Translations under genes and position numbers: made by a program
The notes under the pieces: generated by a model
What the model was told of the DNA's origin: nothing
The model's database searches: none
Seen by the model: only the letters and a program-made list of their open reading frames with translations
Source: an uncultured Oscillibacter sp.
GTDB lineage: Bacteria; Bacillota; Clostridia; Oscillospirales; Oscillospiraceae
Length of the DNA stretch: 64,000 nt
Assembly (NCBI GenBank): GCA_910584995.1
Contig: CAJUDW010000001.1
Span: forward strand, 179,168 to 243,167
Reading direction: 5' to 3'
Shown: in pieces, positions 16,470 through 25,776 of the stretch
Numbering within the stretch: position 1 is the first letter of the stretch
Layout of the letters: the number at the start of each line of letters is the position of its first letter

Positions 16470-16503
16470 AAAAAAGAAAGCCGGCCCTTTCGGACCGGCT
16501 TTC
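16470..16503 (-). terminator. Terminator of the liv operon
   Basis: On the minus strand GAAAGCCGG(T)CC pairs with GG(G)CCGGCTTTC and is followed by TTTTTT (16470-16475). It sits about 125 bp after the livF stop, so transcription of the transporter ends before the arc promoter region. The bases 16504-16626 show nothing else. Confidence 0.85.
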
Positions 16504-16626
16504 CGGAAAATCCTGATATTTTCAAAAAAGTTAAACTGCCATTAACTTGATATCTGCTGTGGCCGGGCCATTGGTACGCCATGCACAGCGCACCATCCGC
16601 GGGACAATACGCCAAACCGTTTTTGT

Positions 16627-17343
16627 TTACGTGCCCCTGTGCTTGCCCAAATACGCCTCTTTCACCTTTTCGTCGGCCAGCAGTTCCGCGCCGGTGCCGG
16701 ACATGGTGATATGCCCTGTCTCCAGCACATAGGCCAAATCCGCGATTTTCAGGGCCATATTAGCGTTCTGCTCCACCAGGAGGATGGTGACGCCCTGGCG
16801 GTTGATCTCCCCGATGATGGAGAAGATGTCCTGTACCACCAGAGGCGCCAATCCCAGGGAAGGTTCGTCCATCAGCAGCAGCTTGGGCCGGGACATCAGG
16901 GCGCGGCCCACCGCCAGCATCTGCTGTTCGCCGCCGGAAAGGGTGCCTGCCACCTGCCAGTCCCGCTCTTTCAGCCTGGGGAACAACTCGTAGACCCAGG
17001 ACAGATCCTTTTCAATCTCTGCCTTGTCCTTCCGGAGATAGGCCCCCAGCTTCAGATTCTCCAGCACCGTCATGTCCGGGAATACCCGGCGGCCCTCAGG
17101 GCTCATGGCAATACCTACGCTGATAATCTGGTCAATGGGCTTGCCTAAAAGTTCGCTGCCGTTCCACTGGACGGAGCCGGAGGCTGCCTTGACAAGGCCC
17201 GTGATGGTACGGAGGGTAGTGGATTTGCCTGCGCCGTTTGCGCCGATAAGGGTGACGATCTTCCCGTCGGGCACCTCCAGGCTGATGCCCCGGAGGGCCT
17301 GGATGCCGCCGTAGCTGACGTGGAGGTTTTCAATTTTAAGCAT
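16627..17343 (-). CDS. livF: Branched-chain amino acid ABC transporter, ATPase LivF
   Basis: One of two ATPases that power uptake of leucine, isoleucine and valine. The 238-residue product has Walker A GANGAGKST, the signature TLSGGEQQMLAVGRAL and Walker B LLLMDEPSLGLAP. The SEGRRVF-like segment (MSPEGRRVFPDMTVLENL) is characteristic of LivF rather than LivG. Last gene of livJ-H-M-G-F. It overlaps livG by 8 bp. Related sets can also carry amides or urea, so the substrate is family-level. Confidence 0.92.
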   Translation of the reverse strand: MLKIENLHVSYGGIQALRGISLEVPDGKIVTLIGANGAGKSTTLRTITGLVKAASGSVQWNGSELLGKPIDQIISVGIAMSPEGRRVFPDMTVLENLKLGAYLRKDKAEIEKDLSWVYELFPRLKERDWQVAGTLSGGEQQMLAVGRALMSRPKLLLMDEPSLGLAPLVVQDIFSIIGEINRQGVTILLVEQNANMALKIADLAYVLETGHITMSGTGAELLADEKVKEAYLGKHRGT

Positions 17344-18178
17344 CTTCCGTCACCCCCAGATACGCGTCGATAACGCGTTTGTTGTTCTGAATTTCCGCCG
17401 GGGTGCCCTCGGCAATCAGCTTTCCGAAGTCCAGCACGTAAATACGGTCGGAAATATCCATGACCAGATCCATATGGTGCTCAATCAGAAACACCGTCAG
17501 GTGGAACTGATCCCGGATCTTGCCGATAAAGGCCGTCAGTTCATCGGTCTCCTGGGGATTCATGCCCGCCGCCGGTTCATCCAGCAGCAAAAGCCGGGGC
17601 TCCGACGCCAGCGCCCGTGCAATCTCCAGGCGGCGCTGCTTGCCGTAGGGCAGGGAGGTGGCCAGTTCATCCTTCACATCCGTGAGGCCCACCACCTCCA
17701 AAAGGCGTTCCACATCCGCCCGCTGCTCCGCCTCCTCCTTCCGGTTCAGGCGGAAGGTGGCGGAAAATACGTTGTGGCTCACCCGGCAGTGCTTGGCAAT
17801 CAGGACGTTGTCGAACACTGTCTGGGATTTCCACAGGCGGATATTCTGGAAGGTCCGGGCCATGCCCAGCTTCGTAATTTTATCGGGTGTGGGGGCCAGG
17901 ACCTGGGTATATTCCCCGGCATGCTGGCCCTTGTATAGCTTTTTCATCTTGCCTTGGGGATGGTTCTCCACAATTTTCTCTCCCCGGAACCAGACCGCGC
18001 CGTTGGTGGGCTGGTATACGCCGGTAACGACGTTGAAAGCGGTGGTCTTGCCTGCGCCGTTGGGGCCGATGAGGGCTACAATCTCGCCTTCGTTAATCTC
18101 CAGGTTCAGATTGTCAACAGCTACCACGCCGCCGAACTGCATGGTGGCATTTTCGATTTTCAGCATATTTTCACTCAT
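17336..18178 (-). CDS. livG: Branched-chain amino acid ABC transporter, ATPase LivG
   Basis: The partner ATPase. At 280 residues it is longer than LivF because of the insert after the first strands (PQGKMKKLYKGQHAGEYTQVLAPTPDKITKLGMARTFQN), which is usual for LivG. Walker A is GPNGAGKTT, the signature is SLPYGKQRRLEIARALA and Walker B is LLLLDEPAAGMNP. The final ILxxGKLIAEGTPAEIQNN segment is also typical. It overlaps the livM end by the four bases ATGA and livF by 8 bp, so translation is coupled. Confidence 0.93.
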   Translation of the reverse strand: MSENMLKIENATMQFGGVVAVDNLNLEINEGEIVALIGPNGAGKTTAFNVVTGVYQPTNGAVWFRGEKIVENHPQGKMKKLYKGQHAGEYTQVLAPTPDKITKLGMARTFQNIRLWKSQTVFDNVLIAKHCRVSHNVFSATFRLNRKEEAEQRADVERLLEVVGLTDVKDELATSLPYGKQRRLEIARALASEPRLLLLDEPAAGMNPQETDELTAFIGKIRDQFHLTVFLIEHHMDLVMDISDRIYVLDFGKLIAEGTPAEIQNNKRVIDAYLGVTEDA

Positions 18179-19293
18179 TTGCCGGCGGCCTCCTTTTCCG
18201 ATTTTTTCGGCCTGCGCCGTAGGAGGTCAGGAAACTCCTTCTCACCCATGATGCCTTTCCGGAAGAACAGCACCACAATCATGATAAAGGTGGAGAAGAC
18301 CACCATCCGGAAGCCGGGGGCCAGCAGCTTGATGCCGCCGGGGTTGTTGCCGGGATCGTCCAGGAACCGCAGCCACCACTCGCTGCACCCGATGAAGAGG
18401 TAGGAGGCAATGATGCTGCCGCTGATGGAACCGATGCCGCCGATGACCACCATCAGGAGGATTTCGTAGGTCATGGCCACCGTGAAGCCCTTCGCCTGCA
18501 CGCTGCTCATATACATCGCCAGCAGCCCGCCGCCTACACCGGCAAAGAAGGAACTGATGACAAAGGAGAGCATCTTGTGCTTGGCCAGATTGATGCCCAT
18601 GGCCTCGGCAGCGATTTCATCGTCCCGGACGGCCTTGAAAGCCCGGCCATAGGTGGAGTTCACCAGCAGCACAATGCACAAAATGCAGATGCCCACGATG
18701 ATCACATAGGGGTAGAGATGCTTGAAGGTGGGGTACTGCCGCAGCGTATTGGAGCCGTTGGTGAGGGGGGCAAAACTCTCATACTGGATAAAGGTGCGGA
18801 TGATCTCCGCGAAGCCCAGGGTGGCAATAGCCAGGTAGTCGCTCTTGAGCCGCAGCACCGGCAGGCCAATCAGCCAGCCGAAGAGGGCCGCCAGCAGGCC
18901 GCAGATCAAAAGCGTCACCACCATGCCAATGACGCCGCCCACCAGATCCCCCAGCAGGCCGGAGAAGGCCTCGGGAATGGAGAATTGGACGATGCCGCCG
19001 TCATAATACTGGTACACGCCTGCCCGCTTGGCCACAGGGATGGTGAGAATGGCGTACGTGTACGCCCCGATGAGCATGAAGCCCGCCTGTCCCAGGGAAA
19101 AGAGGCCCGTAAACCCGTTCAGCAGGTTCATGGATACCACCAGCAGCGCATAAACGGTACCCTTTTTCAAAACCGTCATCAGCAGGGTCTGGCCGGTGGC
19201 ATCCGCAATACCCTCCGCGCCCAGGGACAGCACCGCCATAGCGGCGATGACGACAAGGCCCCAGAAGATTGTCTTATTGCTTTTCTTATCCAT
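18175..19293 (-). CDS. livM: Branched-chain amino acid ABC permease LivM
   Basis: Second permease subunit of the transporter. I start it at the ATG of 19291-19293 (MDKKSNKTIF), with a GGAG site just inside the end of livH; the longer open frame overlaps livH and has no hydrophobic or family features. The 372-residue product has eight to ten membrane helices. It also has the family signature GRAFKAVRDDEIAAEAMGIN, the cytoplasmic EAA-like loop that meets the ATPases, and the GGIGSISGSIIAS segment. Confidence 0.92.
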   Translation of the reverse strand: MDKKSNKTIFWGLVVIAAMAVLSLGAEGIADATGQTLLMTVLKKGTVYALLVVSMNLLNGFTGLFSLGQAGFMLIGAYTYAILTIPVAKRAGVYQYYDGGIVQFSIPEAFSGLLGDLVGGVIGMVVTLLICGLLAALFGWLIGLPVLRLKSDYLAIATLGFAEIIRTFIQYESFAPLTNGSNTLRQYPTFKHLYPYVIIVGICILCIVLLVNSTYGRAFKAVRDDEIAAEAMGINLAKHKMLSFVISSFFAGVGGGLLAMYMSSVQAKGFTVAMTYEILLMVVIGGIGSISGSIIASYLFIGCSEWWLRFLDDPGNNPGGIKLLAPGFRMVVFSTFIMIVVLFFRKGIMGEKEFPDLLRRRPKKSEKEAAGK

Positions 19294-19295
19294 CC

Positions 19296-20171
19296 TCACA
19301 CCTTCTCCTCCAGTTTCTCTCCAAAGAGGCCGGTGGGCTTCACGCACAGCACCAGGATCAGCAGCGCAAAGGTAAACGCGTCGCTGAAGGTGGAGTAGCC
19401 GAGGCCCCGGATGATATTTTCGCAAATGCCGATGATAAAGCCGCCTACCACCGCACCGGGGATGGATCCGATACCGCCAAACACCGCCGCTACGAAGGCC
19501 TTCAGGCCCGGCATGGTGCCCACGGTGGGAGAGACAGTGGAATAGTTGCTGAAAAACAGAAAGGAGCCCACTGCCGCCAGGAAGGAGCCAATCACAAAGG
19601 TCATGGAAATGACGCTGTTGATCTTGATGCCCATCAGGCGGGCCGTCTCAAAATCCCGGGAGGCCGCCCGCATGGCCATGCCGATGCGGGTTTTCTTGAT
19701 CAACGTTACTAGGGCCAGGATCAGCACAATGGTGAGGATCGGGGTGATGACCGTGACCCGCTTGGTCTCCACGCCGAAAACGGAAATGCTGTCAGAGATC
19801 CAGGGGATAACCGGGTACTGCTGGGGCTGCCCGCCAGTGATATACCACATCAGGTTTTGCAGCAGGTAGCTGACGCCGATGGCGGAGATCATGACGCTCA
19901 TGCGGGGGGCGGAGCGCAGGGGCTTATAGGCCAGCCGCTCCACGGTGAAACCCAGAAGCACCGTCAACACAATCGTCAGGGGGATTGCCAGCTGCACCGG
20001 CATGGCAGTGACGGCGTAAAACATGATAAACCCCGCCACCGTGAAGATGTCGCCATGGGCGAAGTTGATCAGCCGCAGGATGCCGTAGACCATGGTGTAG
20101 CCCAGCGCGATGAGGGCGTACTGTCCGCCTACGGAGATACCCGGCAGCAGTGCCGATAGAAATTGTACCAT
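19296..20171 (-). CDS. livH: Branched-chain amino acid ABC permease LivH
   Basis: First permease subunit. The start at 20169-20171 (MVQFLSALLPG) follows AAAGGAGAG and is preferred to the ATG nine codons upstream, which has no site. The 291-residue product is a chain of membrane helices with the family marks LIALGYTMVYGILRLINFAHGD near the start, RAASRDFETARLMGIK (ATPase-contact loop) in the middle and GGIGSIPGAVVGGF near the end. The stop codon lies 2 bp before livM. Confidence 0.93.
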   Translation of the reverse strand: MVQFLSALLPGISVGGQYALIALGYTMVYGILRLINFAHGDIFTVAGFIMFYAVTAMPVQLAIPLTIVLTVLLGFTVERLAYKPLRSAPRMSVMISAIGVSYLLQNLMWYITGGQPQQYPVIPWISDSISVFGVETKRVTVITPILTIVLILALVTLIKKTRIGMAMRAASRDFETARLMGIKINSVISMTFVIGSFLAAVGSFLFFSNYSTVSPTVGTMPGLKAFVAAVFGGIGSIPGAVVGGFIIGICENIIRGLGYSTFSDAFTFALLILVLCVKPTGLFGEKLEEKV

Positions 20172-20260
20172 ATTCTCTCTCCTTTTCCCATTTTTCACCG
20201 GTTTTCCGGAACACAGAGTTCCCTGTTTCTGCCCTCCGGAAAACCGGCGGAGGAACGCCG

Positions 20261-20297
20261 CACGCGGCAGCGGGGAAATTTTCCCCGCTGCCGTGTG
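20261..20297 (-). other. Strong hairpin between livJ and livH
   Basis: The 147-bp livJ-livH gap holds a long GC-rich inverted repeat, GCAGCGGGGAAA with TTTCCCCGCTGC as its perfect core. On the operon strand there is no U-run after it (the U-run is on the other strand), so it is more likely an mRNA-stabilising or processing hairpin than a full terminator. That would allow much more binding protein than permease. Confidence 0.6.
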
Positions 20298-20318
20298 TTT
20301 TTTCTTGTGCGCAGGAAC

Positions 20319-21527
20319 TTACTGGGCCAGGCCCTGCTCCTTCACGGAGTAGAACTCACCCTTTTCGGTATCCACGCCCTTGATGAAGATGATATTCTTA
20401 TCCACATCGCCCTCATCGTCGAACACCACATCGCCGGTGACACCGGTATAGGTCACGCCGGGGAGCGCCTTGGCGATGGCGTCGGAATCAGCGGAACCGG
20501 CGGCCTTGATGGCCTCAATGGCCACCATATAGGCATCATAGCCCAGAGCGGACACAGCGGACACAGTGTCGCTGCCGCCGTTGTTGGCCAGCTTATCGCT
20601 GTTGGCGTTCAGCCAAGCCTTGAAGCCCTCCATGAAGGCGGCAGCATCGTCAGAGGCGCCCTCATCATAGAAGGTGGAGAAGTACACGTCAGCCTTGGAC
20701 TTGCTGGCAGCCTGGAGAATGACGGCGTCGTCCCAGGTATCGCCGGCAATCAGGGGGATACCGGCAGAGGCGGCCTGGTCAATCAGCAGGGAAGCCACGG
20801 TGGTGGAACTGGGGGCAAAGATCACGTCTGCGCCAGCGCTCTTGGCGGCGTTGACGAAACCGGACATATCAGTGTTGCCCTGGGGGTTCTGATCGGCCAC
20901 CACCTGGATGCCCAGGCGGCCGCATTCCTGGGTGAAATACTCGCCCAGGCCCACGGAGTAGTCGTCACCCAGTTCGGTGAAGACGTAAGCGGTCTTGGCG
21001 TCGAACTCATCCTTAGCCAGGTTGGCAAGGACGCTGCCCTGGAAGGGATCCAGATAGCAGACGCGGAAGTAGTAGGGGTTGCCCAGGGTCACGCCGGGGT
21101 TGGTGCAGGAGCAGCCGATAGCGGCGATCTTGGCCTCCTCGAACACGGGGGCGGCGGCCATAGACACGCCGGAGCCATAGGAACCCAGCACCACAGCCAC
21201 TCCGGAACTCACCAGCTGCTGGGCGGCGGAAACGCCCTTGTCGTTTTCGGACTGGTTGTCAACCGGCACCAGTTCCACCTTATACTCCTCGCCGCCGATG
21301 GTGACGGAGGAAACCTGGGTGTTGGCATATTCAATGCCCAGGACTTCCTTCTTGCCGCCTGCACCGTTGGCGCCGGAAGAGGGCTCATAGATGCCGATCT
21401 TGATGACGCCGCCTTCGGAGCTGCCGGAACCGCCTGCACCGTTGGAATTGGAGCCGCTGTCGCCGCCGCAGGCCGCCAGGCTCAGCGCCATAGCCAGCGT
21501 CAGCAGAACCGCAAACATTCTTTTCAT
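20319..21527 (-). CDS. livJ: Branched-chain amino acid-binding lipoprotein
   Basis: Extracytoplasmic receptor that captures the amino acid and delivers it to LivHM. The 402-residue product starts MKRMFAVLLTLAMALSLAACGG: a lipoprotein signal with lipobox LAAC, so the mature protein is tethered by a lipidated Cys. A Gly/Ser/Asn-rich linker follows, then the type I periplasmic-binding fold (VIKIGIYEPSSGANGAGGK, GVSAAQQLVSSGVAVVLGSYGSG, DTWDDAVILQAASKSKADVYF). An in-frame TTG three codons upstream is too close to AGGAGG to be used. First gene of the liv operon. Confidence 0.92.
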   Translation of the reverse strand: MKRMFAVLLTLAMALSLAACGGDSGSNSNGAGGSGSSEGGVIKIGIYEPSSGANGAGGKKEVLGIEYANTQVSSVTIGGEEYKVELVPVDNQSENDKGVSAAQQLVSSGVAVVLGSYGSGVSMAAAPVFEEAKIAAIGCSCTNPGVTLGNPYYFRVCYLDPFQGSVLANLAKDEFDAKTAYVFTELGDDYSVGLGEYFTQECGRLGIQVVADQNPQGNTDMSGFVNAAKSAGADVIFAPSSTTVASLLIDQAASAGIPLIAGDTWDDAVILQAASKSKADVYFSTFYDEGASDDAAAFMEGFKAWLNANSDKLANNGGSDTVSAVSALGYDAYMVAIEAIKAAGSADSDAIAKALPGVTYTGVTGDVVFDDEGDVDKNIIFIKGVDTEKGEFYSVKEQGLAQ

Positions 21528-21586
21528 ACTGTTCAATCCTCCTATTTTTTGCTGGGGCAGACTGCTCCACCCTTCGCTTATGCTGT

Positions 21587-21615
21587 ATTTTACGTGGTTT
21601 TTCCACTTCTTGCAA
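21587..21615 (-). promoter_or_regulatory. Promoter of the liv operon
   Basis: On the minus strand TTGCAA (21610-21615) and TAAAAT (21587-21592) are 17 bp apart, about 60 bp before the livJ start. The rest of the 366-bp gap holds the ftsH terminator and AT-rich sequence with no gene. Confidence 0.6.
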
Positions 21616-21844
21616 GGTCAATTATTCACAGAAAGAAATCTTAAAATTTCCGGTTTTCCAAAGATTTGTCCTTTTATCAGGGCGTATTTGTCCCCGTCTG
21701 GTAGACTGCCCCCTTTTCAGCAAAAAAATAAGCGGCAAATTGTCCGTCAATGGAGGACAGCAGTTTTGGCAATTTTGCCGAAGGAATCTGGAAAAAGCGA
21801 CAGATTTTATGGCGGAACCGCAAATTTTCTCAGGCAGCCCCGGG

Positions 21845-21884
21845 AAAAAGGAGCGGACGCGCCGCCAAAAGCAGCGGCGCGTCC
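21845..21884 (-). terminator. Terminator after ftsH
   Basis: GGACGCGCCGC (21855-21865) pairs perfectly with GCGGCGCGTCC (21874-21884). On the minus strand the stem is followed by GCTCC and TTTTT. It begins ten bases after the ftsH stop codon. Confidence 0.85.
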
Positions 21885-21893
21885 GGATTTTTG

Positions 21894-23750
21894 TCACTGT
21901 CCGGCGGGCGGATCCGCCTGACCCAGGACCTCCAAAAAGGCCTCCCGTTCCATGGTCTCATGCTCCAGCAGATACCGGGCCACAGCCTCCAATCTGTCCC
22001 GCTGCCGGCGGAGAATGTCCTCGCACCGGCTGTAGGCTTCTCCTACAACGGCCTTCACCTCGCCGTCAATCTGGGCGGCAACGGCTTCGGAGTAGCTGCG
22101 GCCCTGGCTCATGGTACGGCCGATAAAGACCTCCTCGTGGCCGGTATCAAAGGAAACAGTGCCCAATTTTTCGCTCATGCCATAAGAGGCCACCATCTTC
22201 CGGGCGATGGAGGTTGCCCGCTGAATGTCATTGCTGGCCCCGGTGGAGATATCCCCCAGGCACAGCTTCTCCGCCACCCGGCCTCCCAGAAGGGCCACAA
22301 TCTGATCTTCCATATACCGCTTGGAGAGATAGGAGCGATCCTCCTCCGGCAGGGAGATGGTCATCCCCCCGGCCCGGCCCCGGGGCACGATGGTAATCTG
22401 GCTGACGGGATCCTGGTTGGGCAGGGTGTGCATAACAATGGCGTGACCCGCCTCGTGGTAAGCCGTCAGTTCCCGTTCGTGCTGGGGAATCACCCGGCTC
22501 CGCTTTTCGGGGCCGGCAATGACCTTGATCTCCGCCGCCCGCAGGTTATCCATATTGATGAACCGCAGGCCGTTTCGGGCAGCGAGCAGGGCCGCCTCGT
22601 TGATGAGGTTTTCCAGATCCGCACCGGTAAACCCGGCGGTGCCCTGGGCAAGCTTATGGAGATCCACATCCTCCGCCAGGGGCTTGCCCTTGGCGTGGAC
22701 CTTCAAAATCTCCTCCCGGCCTTTGATGTCCGGCAGGCCCACATAGACCTGGCGGTCAAACCGTCCCGGCCGCAGCAGGGCCGGATCCAGTACGTCCGCC
22801 CGGTTGGTGGCCGCCAGGACCACCACACCCTCGTTGGCAGAAAAGCCGTCCATTTCCACCAGGAGCTGGTTCAGGGTCTGTTCCCGTTCGTCGTGCCCGC
22901 CGCCCAGGCCTGTGCCCCGCTGGCGGCCCACAGCGTCAATCTCGTCAATGAACACAATGGCAGGGGAGGTCTTCTTGGCCTGCTCAAAAAGATCCCGCAC
23001 CCGGCTGGCGCCTACGCCCACATACAGTTCCACAAAATCGGAGCCGGAGATGGAGAGGAAGCCTACGCCGGCCTCTCCGGCCACGGCCTTGGCCAGCAGT
23101 GTCTTGCCGGTGCCGGGAGGGCCTACCAGCAGCACGCCCTTGGGGATCCTGGCCCCCAAGTCGATATACCGGTCCGGATCCTTCAGGAACTCCACGATCT
23201 CCTGGAGTTCCTCCTTCTCCTCGTCGGCGCCGGCCACATCCTCAAAGGTGACTTTCTTGTCTTTGTCGGAGAGGGTCCTGGTGTGGGCGGTACCGAATCT
23301 CGCCATACGGTCCGCGCCTCCCATCCCGCCCTGGCTCCGAACCATGGTGAAATAGCACACCACGCCTACCGCCGCCAGCACCAGCAGCCAGGGGAGGAAC
23401 TCCGCCAGCCAGTTAATGGTTTCCGGATCCGGGTAGTCGTAGGCTTTGATCACGCCCCGGCCGTACTGCTGCTGCACCAGATCGTTCAGATCATCATAGA
23501 ACAGCTGGAAATCATAGAGGCGGTAGCGCACAGTCTTGCTGCCCTGCACCTCCTCCCGGAGATGCATCACCAGGGTCTTGTTGGTACCAATGGCAAAACT
23601 CTCCACCTTTTCCTGCAAAAAGAGTTGGCGCACCTGGGAATATTCCAACTCCGGAACCTGGGTATCCGCCCGCCACACCCAGGTGACGCACAGAAGGACA
23701 ATGAATCCCAGGAAGATATAACTCATATTAAAACGGCTCTGTCTCGTCAA
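21894..23750 (-). CDS. ftsH: ATP-dependent membrane zinc protease FtsH
   Basis: FtsH extracts and degrades damaged membrane proteins and short-lived regulators. The 618-residue product has a first membrane helix (about 9-26), an extracytoplasmic domain, a second helix (about 119-136) and an AAA+ module with Walker A GPPGTGKT (210-217), Walker B IVFIDEIDA and the second-region-of-homology Arg pair (RPGRFDR). A zinc-protease domain follows with HEAGH (432-436). The start is TTG, seven bases after AAAGGAGG. The 92-bp gap after hpt carries a small GCCTGC/GCAGGC hairpin. It is the last gene of the tilS-hpt-ftsH series. Confidence 0.97.
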   Translation of the reverse strand: MTRQSRFNMSYIFLGFIVLLCVTWVWRADTQVPELEYSQVRQLFLQEKVESFAIGTNKTLVMHLREEVQGSKTVRYRLYDFQLFYDDLNDLVQQQYGRGVIKAYDYPDPETINWLAEFLPWLLVLAAVGVVCYFTMVRSQGGMGGADRMARFGTAHTRTLSDKDKKVTFEDVAGADEEKEELQEIVEFLKDPDRYIDLGARIPKGVLLVGPPGTGKTLLAKAVAGEAGVGFLSISGSDFVELYVGVGASRVRDLFEQAKKTSPAIVFIDEIDAVGRQRGTGLGGGHDEREQTLNQLLVEMDGFSANEGVVVLAATNRADVLDPALLRPGRFDRQVYVGLPDIKGREEILKVHAKGKPLAEDVDLHKLAQGTAGFTGADLENLINEAALLAARNGLRFINMDNLRAAEIKVIAGPEKRSRVIPQHERELTAYHEAGHAIVMHTLPNQDPVSQITIVPRGRAGGMTISLPEEDRSYLSKRYMEDQIVALLGGRVAEKLCLGDISTGASNDIQRATSIARKMVASYGMSEKLGTVSFDTGHEEVFIGRTMSQGRSYSEAVAAQIDGEVKAVVGEAYSRCEDILRRQRDRLEAVARYLLEHETMEREAFLEVLGQADPPAGQ

Positions 23751-23842
23751 GAAAGTCCCTCCTTTGGGGGTAAATTTGCCTGTCCCGCCGAAGCACAGGA
23801 GCCTGCGGGGAAACCGCCGGCAGGCCCCGGCGCCGCGGCAGT

Positions 23843-24397
23843 TTAAGTATGGCTGTAGACCTCCGGCTTTAAAACACCGATGTAGGGAAGGTTCCGATAC
23901 CGCTGGCAGTAATCCAGGCCATAGCCCACCACAAACTCGTCGGGTACCTCAAAGCCCACCAGATCGGCGCTGACCGCTTTCTCCCGGCGGGAGGGCTTGT
24001 CCAGCAGGGTGGCAATGGTGATGGAGGCTGCACCCTTCGCCATGAAGTAGTCCTTCAAAAAGGCTAGGGTATTTCCGGAGTCCAGAATGTCCTCCACAAT
24101 CACCAGGTTCCGCCCGGTGATATCCTGCTGCAAATCGTGGTTGATTTTCACCCGCCCGGAGGAAACCGTGGCGTTCTGGTAAGAACTGACAGCGATGAAT
24201 TCCACGTCGCTCTTCACCGGGCAGGCCCGCACCAAATCCGCCATAAACACAAAGGAGCCCTTCAAAACCCCCAGGAACAAGGGCGTCTGATCCTGAAATT
24301 TTTCCGCCAGGGCCGTACCCAACTCCGTCACCCGCGCTTTCAGTTCCTCTTCCGTTACCAGGATCTTCAGAATATCCTTTTCCAACTCGTTTCTCAT
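23843..24397 (-). CDS. hpt: Hypoxanthine phosphoribosyltransferase
   Basis: Salvages hypoxanthine (and usually guanine) to IMP/GMP with PRPP. The 184-residue product carries the PRPP-binding motif VIVEDILDSGNT, the flexible-loop Ser-Tyr pair (VSSYQNATVSSG) and the C-terminal VGYGLDYCQRYRNLPYIG segment, all typical of Hpt. The start follows GGGAGAGACATC and overlaps the tilS stop by four bases. Placement between tilS and ftsH is the classic Firmicutes order. Confidence 0.96.
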   Translation of the reverse strand: MRNELEKDILKILVTEEELKARVTELGTALAEKFQDQTPLFLGVLKGSFVFMADLVRACPVKSDVEFIAVSSYQNATVSSGRVKINHDLQQDITGRNLVIVEDILDSGNTLAFLKDYFMAKGAASITIATLLDKPSRREKAVSADLVGFEVPDEFVVGYGLDYCQRYRNLPYIGVLKPEVYSHT

Positions 24398-25776
24398 GAT
24401 GTCTCTCCCTCTTCATGATGTGGTGTCTCTATCTTGATAAACCGAAGGGCGTCCCCCTCCGGCAGGAATTCTGTATCCACTCCCAGCCGCCACACGGCGG
24501 CCAGACGCCCGCCCACGTAAAAGGCAGGCAGGCGATCCCGCTCCTCCAGGGAAATCCGGCAATCCAGGCAAAGCCGCTTCACCGTGCGGCTCCCTTTAGA
24601 TCCCGGCAACGTCAGCCGCTCCCCCGGGACACAGGGTGCCGCCGTCACAAAGGCCCGCTCTCCTGGCCTCCCTGCCCGGAGGGCCACGCCTGCCCCCTCC
24701 CTGTGATCCAGCAGGGTCAGGGTGTATCCTCCCCAGCGGAGGGGCCGTCCCGGCAGCAGCTGTGTCTCTGTCAGCGGCTGGGGCCGGGTCTCCAGAATCA
24801 GCCAGCCCCGGCAGTACCGGGCGGAAACGCCGTGAGGCAGGCTGACGCGGCTCTCCCGGTTGGGGGCTGTCTCCCGGCTCATGGCCAGCACGGCGTCCAG
24901 ATGGGCCGCGCCGATATCCTTCCGCCCCACCCCCAGCAGATCCAGAAGCCGCAGCAGCATCCTGGGCCGCACGGCGGCGGGGGCCTCTAAAAGGGCCTGC
25001 CACGAGAGGACAACCCGCCCCTCCTTGGCCTTCGCGGAGACCGTGCGCTCCGTCGCGTCCCGTTCCAGGGCCCGATCCACTGCGGACAGCTGCCGGGCGG
25101 CAGCGGTGATATGCTCCTCTGCCCTGGGGTTCAGCTGCCGCAGGAGGGGCATGATTTCCAGCCGCACCAGATTCCGGCTGGCGGCGGCCGGGTCAGCGTT
25201 GGTCTCGTCCTCTACATGGGGGATGCCCCGGGCGGCGGCATAGGCCACCAAATCCTCCCGGGGGGTCTCCAAAAAGGGCCGCAGGAAAGGAGGGCGCACA
25301 GAAGGGATTCCGCAGAGGCCTTTGAGGCCCGTGCCCCGCGCCAGATTCATCAGAATGGTCTCCGCATTGTCCCCGGCATGATGGGCGGTGAGAATCCACC
25401 GGCAACCCTCCTGCCGGGCGGCCTCCTCCAGAAAGGCATACCGCATAATCCGGGCGGCCTCCTCCAGGGAGAGGCCCTCCCGGGCTGCAACAGACCGCAC
25501 GTCGCCCCGCCCCACAGTGAGGGGGATGCCATGGGCGGCGCACCAATCCCGGACGAAGGCCTCGTCCCGATCCGCCGCCCCGCCCCGGAGGCCGTGGTTG
25601 AAATGGGCCGCCGCCACCTCCCGCCGGAGGGTCATGGCTTCCGCCACCTGGACGGTAAGAGCCAGCAAGCACATGGAATCCACCCCCCCGGAAACGGCGC
25701 ACAGCAGCCTGTCGCCGGGCCGGGTATGGAACTGGATGAATTTCTGGGCCTCGATCAGATCATTCCTCGTCGTCAT
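24394..25776 (-). CDS. tilS: tRNA(Ile)-lysidine synthase TilS
   Basis: Adds lysine to C34 of tRNA-Ile(CAU) so that it reads AUA instead of AUG; essential in most bacteria. The 460-residue product has the PP-loop SGGVDS (29-34), the HFNHGLRGGAADRDE loop, and the AHHAGDNAETILMNLARGTGLKGL segment of the N-terminal catalytic domain. A C-terminal tRNA-binding part contains LPGRPLRWGGYTLTLL. The ATG overlaps the dnaB end by 17 bp and its ribosome site is weak, suggesting coupled translation from dnaB. Confidence 0.95.
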   Translation of the reverse strand: MTTRNDLIEAQKFIQFHTRPGDRLLCAVSGGVDSMCLLALTVQVAEAMTLRREVAAAHFNHGLRGGAADRDEAFVRDWCAAHGIPLTVGRGDVRSVAAREGLSLEEAARIMRYAFLEEAARQEGCRWILTAHHAGDNAETILMNLARGTGLKGLCGIPSVRPPFLRPFLETPREDLVAYAAARGIPHVEDETNADPAAASRNLVRLEIMPLLRQLNPRAEEHITAAARQLSAVDRALERDATERTVSAKAKEGRVVLSWQALLEAPAAVRPRMLLRLLDLLGVGRKDIGAAHLDAVLAMSRETAPNRESRVSLPHGVSARYCRGWLILETRPQPLTETQLLPGRPLRWGGYTLTLLDHREGAGVALRAGRPGERAFVTAAPCVPGERLTLPGSKGSRTVKRLCLDCRISLEERDRLPAFYVGGRLAAVWRLGVDTEFLPEGDALRFIKIETPHHEEGETS

